From the NCBI RefSeq assembly GCF_005938215.1, contig NZ_VCPD01000002.1, positions 124,001-188,000 of the forward strand: 64,000 bases of DNA. Reading direction: 5' to 3'. The notes below the pieces were generated by a model. The model was not told where the DNA came from and made no database searches. It saw nothing but the letters and a program-made list of their open reading frames with translations. The DNA comes from Ruegeria sediminis (lineage in GTDB: Bacteria > Pseudomonadota > Alphaproteobacteria > Rhodobacterales > Rhodobacteraceae). The stretch's first letter is position 1; each line of letters begins with the position of its first letter. The position numbers were made by a program, and so were the translations under genes. Shown here in pieces: positions 13,320 to 22,015 of this stretch.

Positions 13320-14930
13320 ATGAGGAAACTCTTTCGGCAAAGTTCCGCCTGCATAATCGCGTTCTGCTTGTCCTTCTCGGGGACGAGCGTTTCGGCCGCG
13401 AATGAAACGGCGCAGGTGACGGCGTTCAAGCAGGCTGTGGCCGAATCCATCTCGACCAATTCGGGAATCGCCGAGTTTTACCGAAGCAATGGATACCAGC
13501 CCGTCTGGACGGGCAACGGGCCCGAGTTCGCTGCACGGCGCGCCGCGCTGTTCGATGCGGTGTCGCGCGCCGACGTGCATGGCCTACCTGCAGGAAAGTA
13601 CCGGGCAGATGCGCTGCTTCAGCAGATGCGTGATGCCAATTCGGTTCGGGACCTTGGCTTGGTCGAAGCGGAATTGAGCCGTGTTTTCGTGATCTTCGCC
13701 CGCGATCTTCAATCGGGTCTTCTGGATCCTTCGCGTGTCGACACCGGAATAGCCCGCGAGATCCCGCGCCTTTCGCCGGCGGATCAGCTTTCAGGACTCG
13801 TGGCGTCGGACGCGACCGCGTTTTTCCGGTCGATTGCCCCGCAGTCCCGGCAATATCTTGCTCTGCTGAAACACAAGATCGCGCTTGAAGCTCTTATGGA
13901 GCAAGGCGGTTGGGGGCTGGATGTACCCGTTGCCAAGATGGAGCCCGGCGATTCCGGGCCGAATGTTGTCGCGCTGCGCAATCGGCTGGTGGCGATGGGA
14001 TATCTCAGGCCCACCGCCAGCCCGCGATACGACGATGCATTGCGTGAGGCGGTGCAGAAGTTCCAGGCCGCGCATGGTCTCGAAACCGATGGAATCGCCG
14101 GCCAGGGAACGCTCACAGAATTGAACAGACCGGTCTCGGAAAGGTTGCAGGCGGTCATTGTCGCGCTGGAACGCGAGCGTTGGATGCCGCGCGAGCGGGG
14201 CGAACGGCACGTACTTGTCAACCAGACGGATTTTTCCGCGTCCATCGTGGACCAAGGGCATGTCTCGTTCCAGACCCGGGCCGTGATCGGCAAGAATACG
14301 AGCGATCGCCGCAGTCCAGAGTTCTCGGATCAGATGGAGCACATGGTGATCAACCCAAGCTGGTACGTTCCCCGCTCGATCGTGACAAAGGAATACCTTC
14401 CGAAGCTGCGCGCGAACCCACATGCCGTAAGCCATATCGAGATTACCGACAGGCAGGGGCGGCGGGTAAACCGCGGCGCGGTGAATTTCAGCCAGTTCTC
14501 GTCGCGCAGCTTCCCGTTCTCGATGCGGCAGCCGCCGGGCAAGAGCAATGCGTTGGGGTTGGTGAAATTCATGTTCCCCAACAAGCACAACGTCTACATG
14601 CATGACACGCCGCAGAAGGACTTGTTCTCACGCGAGGTGCGGGATTTTTCGCACGGTTGCATCCGTCTGGCCGATCCGTTCGGCTTTGCCTATGCCATTC
14701 TTGCGCGGCAGGAGGAGAACCCGAAAGACTACTTCCATCGTGTGCTCGATACCGGCCGCGAAACCACCGTGCGCCTGAAAAAACCGATTCCGGTGCATCT
14801 GATCTATCGCACGGCGTTCATTGGACCCAAGGGCGAGGTTGAATATCGCCGGGACATCTATGGCCGAGATCAGAAAATCTGGGAGGAACTGAACAAGGCG
14901 GGGGTGGTCCTGCCGTCGGTTCAGGGGTAA
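13320..14930 (+). CDS. L,D-transpeptidase with peptidoglycan-binding domain (YkuD family)
   Basis: About 536 residues. A signal peptide (MRKLFRQSSACIIAFCLSFS, then GTSVSAA) directs it to the periplasm. A YcbB-like N-terminal scaffold is followed by a PG_binding_1 domain (PGDSGPNVVALRNRLVAMGY, then VQKFQAAHGLETDGIAGQGT). The YkuD catalytic domain ends with the active-site motif FSHGCIRLADP (Cys about 447). The enzyme forms 3-3 meso-DAP crosslinks or attaches proteins to peptidoglycan. ATG 13320 is preferred for its signal peptide and AAGGTG upstream; ATG 13302 would add six residues. Confidence 0.93.
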   Translation: MRKLFRQSSACIIAFCLSFSGTSVSAANETAQVTAFKQAVAESISTNSGIAEFYRSNGYQPVWTGNGPEFAARRAALFDAVSRADVHGLPAGKYRADALLQQMRDANSVRDLGLVEAELSRVFVIFARDLQSGLLDPSRVDTGIAREIPRLSPADQLSGLVASDATAFFRSIAPQSRQYLALLKHKIALEALMEQGGWGLDVPVAKMEPGDSGPNVVALRNRLVAMGYLRPTASPRYDDALREAVQKFQAAHGLETDGIAGQGTLTELNRPVSERLQAVIVALERERWMPRERGERHVLVNQTDFSASIVDQGHVSFQTRAVIGKNTSDRRSPEFSDQMEHMVINPSWYVPRSIVTKEYLPKLRANPHAVSHIEITDRQGRRVNRGAVNFSQFSSRSFPFSMRQPPGKSNALGLVKFMFPNKHNVYMHDTPQKDLFSREVRDFSHGCIRLADPFGFAYAILARQEENPKDYFHRVLDTGRETTVRLKKPIPVHLIYRTAFIGPKGEVEYRRDIYGRDQKIWEELNKAGVVLPSVQG

Positions 14931-14968
14931 GCACGGGGGGCCAGATCCTCTGACAGGGAACCCCTTGC

Positions 14969-16060
14969 ATGCAGTTCACCGTCCAACAGATCGCAAATGC
15001 CCTTGGCGCCGAGGCCGAGGGCAATACCGACCTGACCATCCTGCGCGCGGCCGAGCCAGGCGACGCGGGACGCACGGATCTGGCGATGGCGATGTCCCCA
15101 AAATACGCCGAAGCTCTTGGTTCCGGCTCGGCGCGAGTGGCGATGCTGTGGCCCGGCGCGGATTGGCGGACAATGGGTCTCGAAGCCGCAATTTTTGCGC
15201 CCCGTCCACGTATGGCTATGGCCGGCGTCACCAGGCTGCTTGACCGGGGGCAGGGCGTTCAACCTGGGATACACCCGTCTGCGGTGATTGATCCCACCGC
15301 CGAGATAGGCGCCGATGTTTCGATCGGGCCTCTGGCGGTAATTGGCGCTCGTGCTCGAATCGGCAAGGGATCGATGATTGGGTCGCATTGTGTCGTCGGT
15401 ATGGATGCCTCGCTGGGTGAGGGCGCGCTGCTGCGCGAGATGGTCAGCATCGGCGCACGCGCGTTGATCGGAGACCGGTTCATCGCCCAGCCCGGTGCGC
15501 GGATCGGAGGCGACGGATTCAGTTTCGTCACCCCCGAGGTGTCCGGCGTCGAAAACGTGCGCAAGACCATGGGCGATCAGGGTGAGGCCAAGGCGCAGAG
15601 TTGGCTGCGTATTCACTCCTTGGGCGCGGTCGAGATCGGCGACGACGTAGAGGTCGGCTCCAACAGCACCATCGACAACGGGACGATCCGCAACACCCGG
15701 ATCGGAGACGGCACCAAGCTGGATAACCTGGTTCACGTGGGCCACAACACGCGCGTCGGAAATGATTGTTTGCTCTGCGGCCAGACGGGCATCTCGGGAT
15801 CGGTGGATATTGGCAACAACGTGGTGCTGGGCGGACAGACCGGCGTTGTCGACAACATCTTCATCGGTGACCGGGTCATCTCGGGCGGCGGAACCAAGAT
15901 CTTGTCCAACGTGCCTGCGGGACGTGTGATCATGGGATACCCGGGCGTGAAGATGGAAACGCACACGGAAATTTACAAGGCGCAACGCCGTTTGCCGCGT
16001 CTGGCGCGCGACGTCGAGGCACTCAAAAAGGCGGTTTCCAATCAGGCTCCGAGCGAGTAA
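14969..16060 (+). CDS. lpxD: UDP-3-O-(3-hydroxyacyl)glucosamine N-acyltransferase LpxD
   Basis: A 363-residue enzyme that transfers a hydroxyacyl chain from ACP to UDP-3-O-acylglucosamine in lipid A synthesis (cytoplasmic, Raetz pathway). The N-terminal uridine-binding domain (FTVQQIANALGAEAEGNTDL) precedes a long left-handed beta-helix of hexapeptide repeats. The catalytic His region is LDNLVHVGHNTRVGNDCLL. The C-terminal helix PRLARDVEALKKAV is typical. The length is in the usual range (about 340-365). It is followed by an ACP and a ketosynthase gene, not by the usual fabZ-lpxA, which suggests those two supply or modify acyl chains. Confidence 0.95.
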   Translation: MQFTVQQIANALGAEAEGNTDLTILRAAEPGDAGRTDLAMAMSPKYAEALGSGSARVAMLWPGADWRTMGLEAAIFAPRPRMAMAGVTRLLDRGQGVQPGIHPSAVIDPTAEIGADVSIGPLAVIGARARIGKGSMIGSHCVVGMDASLGEGALLREMVSIGARALIGDRFIAQPGARIGGDGFSFVTPEVSGVENVRKTMGDQGEAKAQSWLRIHSLGAVEIGDDVEVGSNSTIDNGTIRNTRIGDGTKLDNLVHVGHNTRVGNDCLLCGQTGISGSVDIGNNVVLGGQTGVVDNIFIGDRVISGGGTKILSNVPAGRVIMGYPGVKMETHTEIYKAQRRLPRLARDVEALKKAVSNQAPSE

Positions 16061-16092
16061 ATCACCCACAAAGCGAAAAGCAGGGGATAGAC

Positions 16093-16350
16093 ATGAGCAT
16101 CAGCGATCGCGTCATCGCAATCATCGCAGAGCAGGCCGTGCTGGAGCCATCGGATGTGACGCCCGAGAGCACGCTTGAGGAACTGGGAATCGACAGCCTG
16201 GGTCTTGTCGAAAGCATCTTCGCGATCGAGGAAGAGTTCGACATTTCTATCCCCTTCAACGCCAATGAACCCACAGCCGGCGATTTCGACATCTCGAATG
16301 TTGCGGCGATCATCGCAGGCATTGAAAAGCTGGTGGCGGAAAAGGTCTGA
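16093..16350 (+). CDS. Acyl carrier protein (secondary, next to lpxD)
   Basis: An 85-residue acidic four-helix carrier with the phosphopantetheine serine in LGIDSLGLVES (Ser35). It is not the housekeeping AcpP, whose motif is typically DSLDTVEL and which lies beside fabD/fabG/fabF. The gene follows lpxD and is 8 bases from a ketosynthase gene, so it is probably a specialised ACP for a particular acyl chain. Comparison with rhizobial AcpXL (lipid A long-chain ACP) is suggestive only. Confidence 0.9.
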   Translation: MSISDRVIAIIAEQAVLEPSDVTPESTLEELGIDSLGLVESIFAIEEEFDISIPFNANEPTAGDFDISNVAAIIAGIEKLVAEKV

Positions 16351-16358
16351 CGACGATC

Positions 16359-17567
16359 ATGAAGCGCGTCGTTATTACCGGGGCCGGTACCATCAATTCG
16401 CTCGGACATTCGGTTCCCGAAACGTTGGAGGCCATGCGCGAAGGCCGTTGTGGCATAGGCGAACTGGACTTTCGCGATGTCGAACGCCTCTCGATCCGGA
16501 TCGGCGGTCAGGTGCGCGGGTTCGAGGCCGAAGGCCGTTTCAACCGCCAGCAGATGACGCTTTACGACCGGTTCACGCAATTCACTCTTACGGCCGCCAA
16601 AGAAGCAATCGATCAGTCCGGAATTGAATTTCACGGCGACCTTGCCGCAAGATCGGGTGTTGTTCTGGGGACCGCAGGTGGCGGGGTTTCGACCTGGGAC
16701 GACAACTATCGGTCCGTCTACGAAGACGGAAAAAACCGCATCCATCCCTTCGTCGTACCGAAGCTGATGAATAATGCGGCGGCAAGCCACGTGTCGATGG
16801 AATACAACCTCAAGGGGCCCAGTTTCACCGTGTCCACGGCCTGCGCCTCGTCCAATCACGCGATGGCGCTTGCTTTCCAGATGGTGCGTAGCGGCGCGGC
16901 CCCGGCGATGGTGACGGGCGGCAGCGAATCCATGCTCTGTTTCGGCGGCGTCAAAGCCTGGGAAGGGTTGCGGGTCATGTCCAAGGACGCCTGCCGCCCC
17001 TTCAGCGCCAACCGGAACGGCATGGTGCAGGGCGAAGGCGCCGGTGTTTTTGTGTTCGAAGACTATGACCGCGCCCGTGCACGTGGGGCAGAGATCCTGT
17101 GCGAGGTCGTGGGGTTCGCCATGTCCTCGGACGCGGCCGACATCGTCATGCCCAGCAAGCAAGGCGCGGCGCGGGCCATGGCCGGAGCTTTGGCGGATGC
17201 GCGGATCAACGCAAGCGAGGTCGGCTACATCAACGCCCACGGCACCGGGACGGCGGCCAACGACAAGACCGAGTGCGCCGCAGTGGCGGATGTGTTCGGG
17301 CGGCACGCTGACCACCTGATGATATCCTCGACCAAATCGATGCACGGCCATCTGATCGGGGGCACCGGAGCCGTGGAACTGCTGGCCTGCATCATGGCTG
17401 TGCGTGACGGCATCGTCGCTCCGACCATAGGGTACGAGGAACCCGACCCGGAGTGCGCCCTCGACGTCGTGCCGAACGAAGCGCGCGAGGCAATGGTGGA
17501 TGTCGCCCTGAGCAATGCCTTCGCCTTTGGCGGCCTCAACGCGGTCCTGGCCTTGCGCCGGATCTGA
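16359..17567 (+). CDS. Beta-ketoacyl-ACP synthase (KAS II/FabF-like)
   Basis: A 402-residue condensing enzyme. It carries the thiolase-fold triad: Cys162 in TVSTACASSNHAMA, His in INAHGTGTAANDKTE, and His in KSMHGHLIGGTGAVEL. It elongates acyl-ACP with malonyl-ACP. It is translated from the same unit as the preceding ACP (8-bp gap), so the pair probably makes a dedicated acyl chain. An attractive inference is supply of the lipid A acyl group, given lpxD upstream. Secondary metabolite or other lipid use cannot be excluded. A bidirectional terminator follows. Confidence 0.92.
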   Translation: MKRVVITGAGTINSLGHSVPETLEAMREGRCGIGELDFRDVERLSIRIGGQVRGFEAEGRFNRQQMTLYDRFTQFTLTAAKEAIDQSGIEFHGDLAARSGVVLGTAGGGVSTWDDNYRSVYEDGKNRIHPFVVPKLMNNAAASHVSMEYNLKGPSFTVSTACASSNHAMALAFQMVRSGAAPAMVTGGSESMLCFGGVKAWEGLRVMSKDACRPFSANRNGMVQGEGAGVFVFEDYDRARARGAEILCEVVGFAMSSDAADIVMPSKQGAARAMAGALADARINASEVGYINAHGTGTAANDKTECAAVADVFGRHADHLMISSTKSMHGHLIGGTGAVELLACIMAVRDGIVAPTIGYEEPDPECALDVVPNEAREAMVDVALSNAFAFGGLNAVLALRRI

Positions 17568-17587
17568 TCATTCCGTTCAACAAAAAA

Positions 17588-17613
17588 ACCGCCGGGTTTC
17601 AACGCCCGGCGGT
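17588..17613. terminator. Bidirectional terminator between the ketosynthase and IalB genes
   Basis: ACCGCCGGG (17588-17596) pairs with CCCGGCGGT (17605-17613) across an 8-base loop. It is preceded by seven A residues and followed by CTTTT, so it can end both converging transcripts. Confidence 0.85.
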
Positions 17614-17632
17614 CTTTTGCTTGGTGCCAAAC

Positions 17633-18250
17633 TCAGTTGGTGGCGACGTCAACTACGTCATAACCGGCGGTAAAGCCGCTGAGCGACAGATCCAGGTTGA
17701 TGACCTGATCGGGCGCTGTTGCCGGAACCAGCGACAAGGTCGCCTTGGCGCCCTTTTTCATCGCATCTATATCCGCTTGCGTAAGCCCGATCTGCGCGAC
17801 GCAACCGATCGGGGCGCAGAAGGTGTAGTTGTAGCGTTTGCCCGGCGCGTCATCGACTGAGATGGTCAACTGCGCGGGCAGCAGGGTTTCCAGAGGTACA
17901 ATGACGGTGGCGGCGGCGACGGCGCGCTGGCCTTCGGCCTCGGGCAGTCGGAACATGGAGATCTCGGCGATGGCGTTGCCTTCGGAGCCTTCCAAGATCT
18001 GCAACAGCGAGCACGGATCGGTTTCCGTATTCGTCTTGATGCAGGCGAGATCCCAGTCGCCGAACTTTTCCTTCGAATACCGCTGACCGGCCTGCGGTTC
18101 TCCGTTCACTGGTTGACCAAGGTCGAGAGCCCCGGCGGAAGACTGGCTTTCCGTCTGCTCTTCGGTGCTGGTCGTGGTGTCCTGCGCGGCGGCCAAACCG
18201 GACCATACGGTCAGGGCCACGGCGCTCAGGGGGATAAGCTTCTTGAACAT
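17633..18250 (-). CDS. Invasion-associated locus B (IalB) family protein
   Basis: A 205-residue exported protein. The signal peptide is MFKKLIPLSAVALTVWSGLA, then AAQ. After a low-complexity acidic linker (residues 24-45) the IalB domain follows: KFGDWDLACIKTNTETDPCS, NAIAEISMFRLPE and YTFCAPIGCVAQIGLTQAD, with paired cysteines likely forming disulfides. IalB proteins are periplasmic or secreted; in Bartonella one aids erythrocyte invasion, while in free-living alphaproteobacteria the role is unknown. The start has a ribosome site (AGAATGAGGCATC) before ATG 18250. Confidence 0.9.
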   Translation of the reverse strand: MFKKLIPLSAVALTVWSGLAAAQDTTTSTEEQTESQSSAGALDLGQPVNGEPQAGQRYSKEKFGDWDLACIKTNTETDPCSLLQILEGSEGNAIAEISMFRLPEAEGQRAVAAATVIVPLETLLPAQLTISVDDAPGKRYNYTFCAPIGCVAQIGLTQADIDAMKKGAKATLSLVPATAPDQVINLDLSLSGFTAGYDVVDVATN

Positions 18251-18384
18251 GATGCCTCATTCTTTCTGGGTCAGCTTTTTGCCCCGTCTAGCATGGTTGG
18301 CATGAGGTGTCAGAAAATATTGTTGTACCTGCGCCGAGCGTGCTCGGATTTCCGCCAAGACATGGCCGGAAGGGTCTGCAGACA
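18251..18384. other. Leader and upstream region of the IalB gene
   Basis: Part of a 472-bp gene-free stretch (18251-18722). No gene is seen. It should contain the IalB promoter, because the terminator at 18385-18418 would block leftward transcripts from further upstream. Confidence 0.4.
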
Positions 18385-18418
18385 AAGGAAAAAGGGAGCT
18401 GTTGTGACAGCTCCCTTT
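18385..18418 (-). terminator. Terminator hairpin of the candidate small RNA
   Basis: An 11-bp perfect stem (18391-18401 with 18408-18418) with a six-base loop, followed in the leftward direction by TTCC and a pyrimidine-rich tail. It is also the last structure before the IalB leader. Confidence 0.6.
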
Positions 18419-18460
18419 CTCAAACATGTCTCCCCGTCGGACTGGCCGACTTAGTTATTG
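18385..18460 (-). ncRNA. Candidate small RNA (about 75 nt, leftward)
   Basis: On the minus strand a promoter-like pair (TTGACC, 17 bp, TAACGT; 18466-18494) is followed by a transcript region. This holds a small hairpin GTCGG-CCAGT-CCGAC (18436-18450) and then a strong terminator: AAAGGGAGCTG pairs perfectly over 11 bp with CAGCTCCCTTT and is followed by TTCC (18391-18418 and beyond). Promoter, short body and intrinsic terminator without an ORF are the hallmarks of an sRNA gene. It could instead be a leader fragment. The predicted 5' end (about 18459) is approximate. Confidence 0.45.
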
Positions 18461-18465
18461 GGGAG

Positions 18466-18494
18466 ACGTTACGAGAGGGGCGGCCACGGGTCAA
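18466..18494 (-). promoter_or_regulatory. Sigma-70-type promoter for the candidate small RNA
   Basis: TTGACC (plus strand GGTCAA, 18489-18494) and TAACGT (plus strand ACGTTA, 18466-18471) are separated by exactly 17 bp, on the minus strand. The -35 matches consensus at 5 of 6 positions; the -10 is weaker. Confidence 0.4.
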
Positions 18495-18722
18495 CAGTTA
18501 TCCCAAGATTTTTTCCGCCAAATCACCGGTGTCATAGCAACTTACGTCTCGTTGCCGGAGCCTGGGCTTGCACAAACATCGCGCCCGTGGGTTCGGCCAG
18601 TCGAAAGAAGGGAAATATGTCCACCCGCTCCCCGCCGCGAAAGAAGGACAAAGGGGCTATCGCAGTCAAAGGTTAACTTAGTATGCTTTGACGATGTCGG
18701 TGAATTTCGAGGTTCAAATCCT

Positions 18723-20270
18723 ATGAACGAAACGGTTTTTCTGGGTGGGGCGGGCAGGGAATACGCGACCCCGCAAGGTTTGTCATTGAAATACGCCAAT
18801 AGGCACGGCCTGATCGCCGGAGCCACAGGCACCGGCAAGACCGTTACCTTGCAGATCCTTGCCGAGGGGTTCTCGGATGCCGGCGTTCCCGTGTTTCTTG
18901 CCGATGTAAAGGGCGACCTCTCGGGCCTTGCCAAACCCGGATCGACCGAACACAAGCTGCACGACGCCTTTGCCGAACGGGCCGCGCGCATCGGATTTGT
19001 CGACTTTGCCTACCGCGCCTGTCCGGTGACCTTCTGGGACCTGTTCGGCGAACAGGGCCATCCGGTTCGTACGACGGTCACCGAGATGGGGCCGCTGCTG
19101 CTGTCCCGCCTGCTGGAACTCAGCGAAGCGCAGGAAGGGATATTGAACATCGCCTTCCGGCTGGCGGATGAACAGGGAATGCCGCTGCTTGATCTCAAGG
19201 ATCTGCAGGCGTTGTTGGTCTGGATCGGAGAAAACAGGGGCGAGTTGTCGTTGCGGTACGGCAATATCTCGACTGCCTCGGTCGGGGCGATCCAGCGTCG
19301 ATTGCTGGTATTGGACAACCAGGGCGGCACCCGGTTGTTCGGAGAGCCGGCGCTGGCGCTGTCCGATCTGATGCGGACTGACGACAACGGGCGGGGGATG
19401 GTGAACATCCTGGCTTCGGACAAGCTGATGGCGGCGCCTCGCCTCTATGCCACTTTCCTGCTTTGGCTCTTGAGCGAGTTGTTCGAGGAACTGCCCGAGG
19501 TCGGTGACCCGGACAAGCCAAAACTCGTCTTCTTTTTCGACGAGGCGCACCTGTTGTTCGAGGACGCCCCCAAGGTTCTGGTAGACAAGGTCGAGCAGGT
19601 CGCCCGGCTGATCCGGTCAAAGGGCGTTGGCGTCTATTTCATCACGCAGAACCCGGCGGACATTCCCGAAGACATTCTCGGCCAGCTTGGCAACCGGGTT
19701 CAGCATGCCTTGCGGGCCTTTACCGCGAAAGACCGCAAAAATCTGCGGCTGGCGGCGGAAACTTATCGCGACAACCCCGCATTCGACACGGAAACCGCAA
19801 TTCGAGAGGTCGGGGTCGGCGAGGCGGTAACCTCCATGCTGCAGAAGAAAGGTGTTCCCGGCATGGTCGAGCGCACCCTGATCCGGCCCCCGGGCTCGCA
19901 GCTGGGCCCCGTTTCCCCGGCGGAGCGCAACGAGGTTCTGTCGAAGTCGGACATGGCAGGAAAGTATGACGAGGTCATCGACCGGAGATCGGCGTACGAA
20001 ATACTGGCCGGCCGAGCCGCGGAAGCGGCACGTGACGCCGAGCGAGCCGAAGCCGACGACGTGATGGACAAGCAGTCGCCCGTCGAAAGGGAATACGCGT
20101 CGGCCCGCCGTTATTCGGGCAATCGCGTGGGCCGGTCGACCGCTCGGCCAAGCCGAGGGAAGGATACGTTCGCATCGGCCTTGACCGAGGCGGTCATCAA
20201 GGAAATGAAGGGCACGACCGGGCGGCGCATCGTTCGCGGAATACTGGGCGGTCTGTTCCGCGCCCGCTAG
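18723..20270 (+). CDS. HerA-like ATPase, DUF853 (YjgR) family
   Basis: A 515-residue P-loop ATPase of the HerA/FtsK superfamily. The start [20 protein letters not shown] is typical of DUF853 proteins. Walker A is [15 protein letters not shown] (about residues 30-44), Walker B is [17 protein letters not shown], and the sensor region is [20 protein letters not shown]. The C-terminus is basic. Substrate and partners of YjgR-type proteins are poorly known. The open frame extends back to 18426, but only from ATG 18723 does the sequence match the family, and the extension runs through structured noncoding DNA. Confidence 0.9.
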   Translation: MNETVFLGGAGREYATPQGLSLKYANRHGLIAGATGTGKTVTLQILAEGFSDAGVPVFLADVKGDLSGLAKPGSTEHKLHDAFAERAARIGFVDFAYRACPVTFWDLFGEQGHPVRTTVTEMGPLLLSRLLELSEAQEGILNIAFRLADEQGMPLLDLKDLQALLVWIGENRGELSLRYGNISTASVGAIQRRLLVLDNQGGTRLFGEPALALSDLMRTDDNGRGMVNILASDKLMAAPRLYATFLLWLLSELFEELPEVGDPDKPKLVFFFDEAHLLFEDAPKVLVDKVEQVARLIRSKGVGVYFITQNPADIPEDILGQLGNRVQHALRAFTAKDRKNLRLAAETYRDNPAFDTETAIREVGVGEAVTSMLQKKGVPGMVERTLIRPPGSQLGPVSPAERNEVLSKSDMAGKYDEVIDRRSAYEILAGRAAEAARDAERAEADDVMDKQSPVEREYASARRYSGNRVGRSTARPSRGKDTFASALTEAVIKEMKGTTGRRIVRGILGGLFRAR

Positions 20271-20283
20271 GCTTTTGCCTGGG

Positions 20284-20532
20284 TCATCCGCCGAGGCGGC
20301 GTCGGCCTTCGTTTCGGCAAACCTCGTCGCCTTCCTTGACCGACATGTTGTTCGGCCGGTCTATGGCCCGGTCCCACAGCACACGGCTATGCGTGTAAAG
20401 CTGGCAGGTTACGACGCCTTTCGAGGTCTGCACCTGTACCGGTTCGGTTTCCAGGCTTTCGGGAGTCGGGGCGCAACCCGAGACGAGGACGAGAAGGGCG
20501 AAGATCGGAACGGATGACTGAAGAAGATTCAT
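20284..20532 (-). CDS. Small putative lipoprotein (82 aa)
   Basis: An 82-residue protein with a lipoprotein signal: MNLLQSSVPIFALLVLVSGC, lipobox LVSGC, giving a lipidated Cys20. The mature part includes TSKGVVTCQLYTHSRVLWDR and ends RRRLGG. There are two further cysteines, possibly a disulfide. The function is unknown. It ends 14 bases from the convergent HerA-like gene. Confidence 0.75.
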   Translation of the reverse strand: MNLLQSSVPIFALLVLVSGCAPTPESLETEPVQVQTSKGVVTCQLYTHSRVLWDRAIDRPNNMSVKEGDEVCRNEGRRRLGG

Positions 20533-20657
20533 TTGCCGAGGGCTCGTTGCTGTTACTGGTACCTGGATTGCTAGTCACGCCTCGGCACGAAGTGATTGCA
20601 CCGAACGTGTGCCACACAACCAATTCGCCCCCAATAGAGGTAAATCCCCGCAGAATC

Positions 20658-20686
20658 AAGAAACCGCGCCCGGTTCCGGGCGCGGT
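20658..20686 (-). terminator. Terminator of the liv operon
   Basis: CCGCGCCCGG pairs with CCGGGCGCGG with a two-base loop (20664-20685). In the leftward direction it is followed by TTTCTTG. It lies 25 bases past the livM stop. Confidence 0.75.
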
Positions 20687-20710
20687 CTGGAGAACGGAAT
20701 AACCGCTGTA

Positions 20711-22015
20711 TCAGCGTTCTGGGATCAGGCCCCTTGGGCTGAACCTGAGCACAAGGAGCAGGACGACACCCATCGTCAACAACCGCATATGCGCCGCGCT
20801 GTCGATCAGATGCGCCCTCAGGGCGCTGCCGTCCGGCATTCCGGCGGTGATGACCTGCATCAGCCACAAGCCGATCGGTTCGACCTGAACCCAGAGGAAC
20901 CAGATCAGCATGGCCCCAAGCACCGCTCCAAAGTTGTTGCCCGAACCGCCGACGATCACCATCACCCAGATCAGGAAGGTGAAGCGCAGCGGTTGGTATG
21001 TGCCGGGTGTCAGCTGTCCGTCCAGCGTGGTCATCATCGCGCCGGCGATTCCGCAGATGGCCGAGCCGAGAACGAAGATTTGCAGGTGCCGGCGGGTCAC
21101 GTCCTTGCCCATAGCTTCCGCCGCGACCTCGTTGTCACGAATTGCGCGCATCATGCGGCCCCAAGGACTCTTGAGTGCCATCTGCGCCATCCACAGCAGA
21201 ACCAGCAGCACGACCAGGAACAAAACGGAATAGCCGAGCTTGACGTAAAGCGTCGATGCCGTGACCGGATCCAGGCCCAGACTTGCCGCGCTTTCTACGA
21301 AGCCCGGATCGTTCTGTAGGTCGATTTCATACGGAACCGGTCGGGGCAGGCCAATCACGTTCTTTACGCCACGCGCCAGCCAGTCCTCGTTCTTGAGCAC
21401 CGCGATGATGATCTCGGCGATGCCCAGCGTCGCGATGGCCAGGTAGTCCGACCGAAGGCCAAGCGCCGTCTTGCCGATCAGCCATGCGGCTCCGGCGGCG
21501 AGCAGACCGCCTGCGGGCCAGGCAAGCAGAACCGGCAGGCTCAGGCCCCCGATATTACCGGCAGCGGCGGGATTGATCGCTTCGACGGCCGCGACATTCG
21601 GATCCATGACCGCGCGAAAGACGAAGAAGCCAAGCACCAGGACCGCGATCAGCGAAATCGTCCGGGCGCGACCCTTGGACATCTTCTGCGCGATCATCAC
21701 CGCAGCTGTGACGGTCGCGGCGCCAAGTAGCAGGGCCAACACGATGCCGAAACCGCCGGCGCTCCAAGCGCCGGGGGTCGGGGTGGTCGAGATTAGCACG
21801 ACCGCCAACCCGCCGAGCGCTACAAAGCCCATGACGCCGACATTGAACAGGCCCGCAAATCCCCATTGCAGGTTCACTCCGATGGCCATGATGGCAGAAA
21901 TCAGTCCCATGTTCAGGATCAGAACTGCCGAGTTCCAGCTTTGCATGAACCCGGTCAGAAGGATCAGACCACCGACAAGGACGAAGAGAAGAGTGTTTTT
22001 CACGGGCTCGCTCAT
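20711..22015 (-). CDS. livM: Branched-chain amino acid ABC transporter permease LivM
   Basis: A 434-residue inner-membrane permease with about ten hydrophobic segments. It contains the family motifs GVNLQWGFAGLFNVGVMGFV and SDYLAIATLGIAEIIIAVLK, plus the EAA-like loop SPWGRMMRAIRDNEVAAEAM. It forms the heteromeric channel with LivH and is energised by LivF and LivG. It is the last gene of a leftward liv operon; the start overlaps the livH stop by 4 bases. It is longer than E. coli LivM because of an insertion around residues 85-150. Confidence 0.94.
   Translation of the reverse strand: MSEPVKNTLLFVLVGGLILLTGFMQSWNSAVLILNMGLISAIMAIGVNLQWGFAGLFNVGVMGFVALGGLAVVLISTTPTPGAWSAGGFGIVLALLLGAATVTAAVMIAQKMSKGRARTISLIAVLVLGFFVFRAVMDPNVAAVEAINPAAAGNIGGLSLPVLLAWPAGGLLAAGAAWLIGKTALGLRSDYLAIATLGIAEIIIAVLKNEDWLARGVKNVIGLPRPVPYEIDLQNDPGFVESAASLGLDPVTASTLYVKLGYSVLFLVVLLVLLWMAQMALKSPWGRMMRAIRDNEVAAEAMGKDVTRRHLQIFVLGSAICGIAGAMMTTLDGQLTPGTYQPLRFTFLIWVMVIVGGSGNNFGAVLGAMLIWFLWVQVEPIGLWLMQVITAGMPDGSALRAHLIDSAAHMRLLTMGVVLLLVLRFSPRGLIPER

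Noticed and set aside
18426..18722. N-terminal extension of the HerA-like ATPase to 18426
   Set aside because: The extension has no family similarity and crosses the candidate sRNA promoter and hairpins; family similarity begins at ATG 18723.
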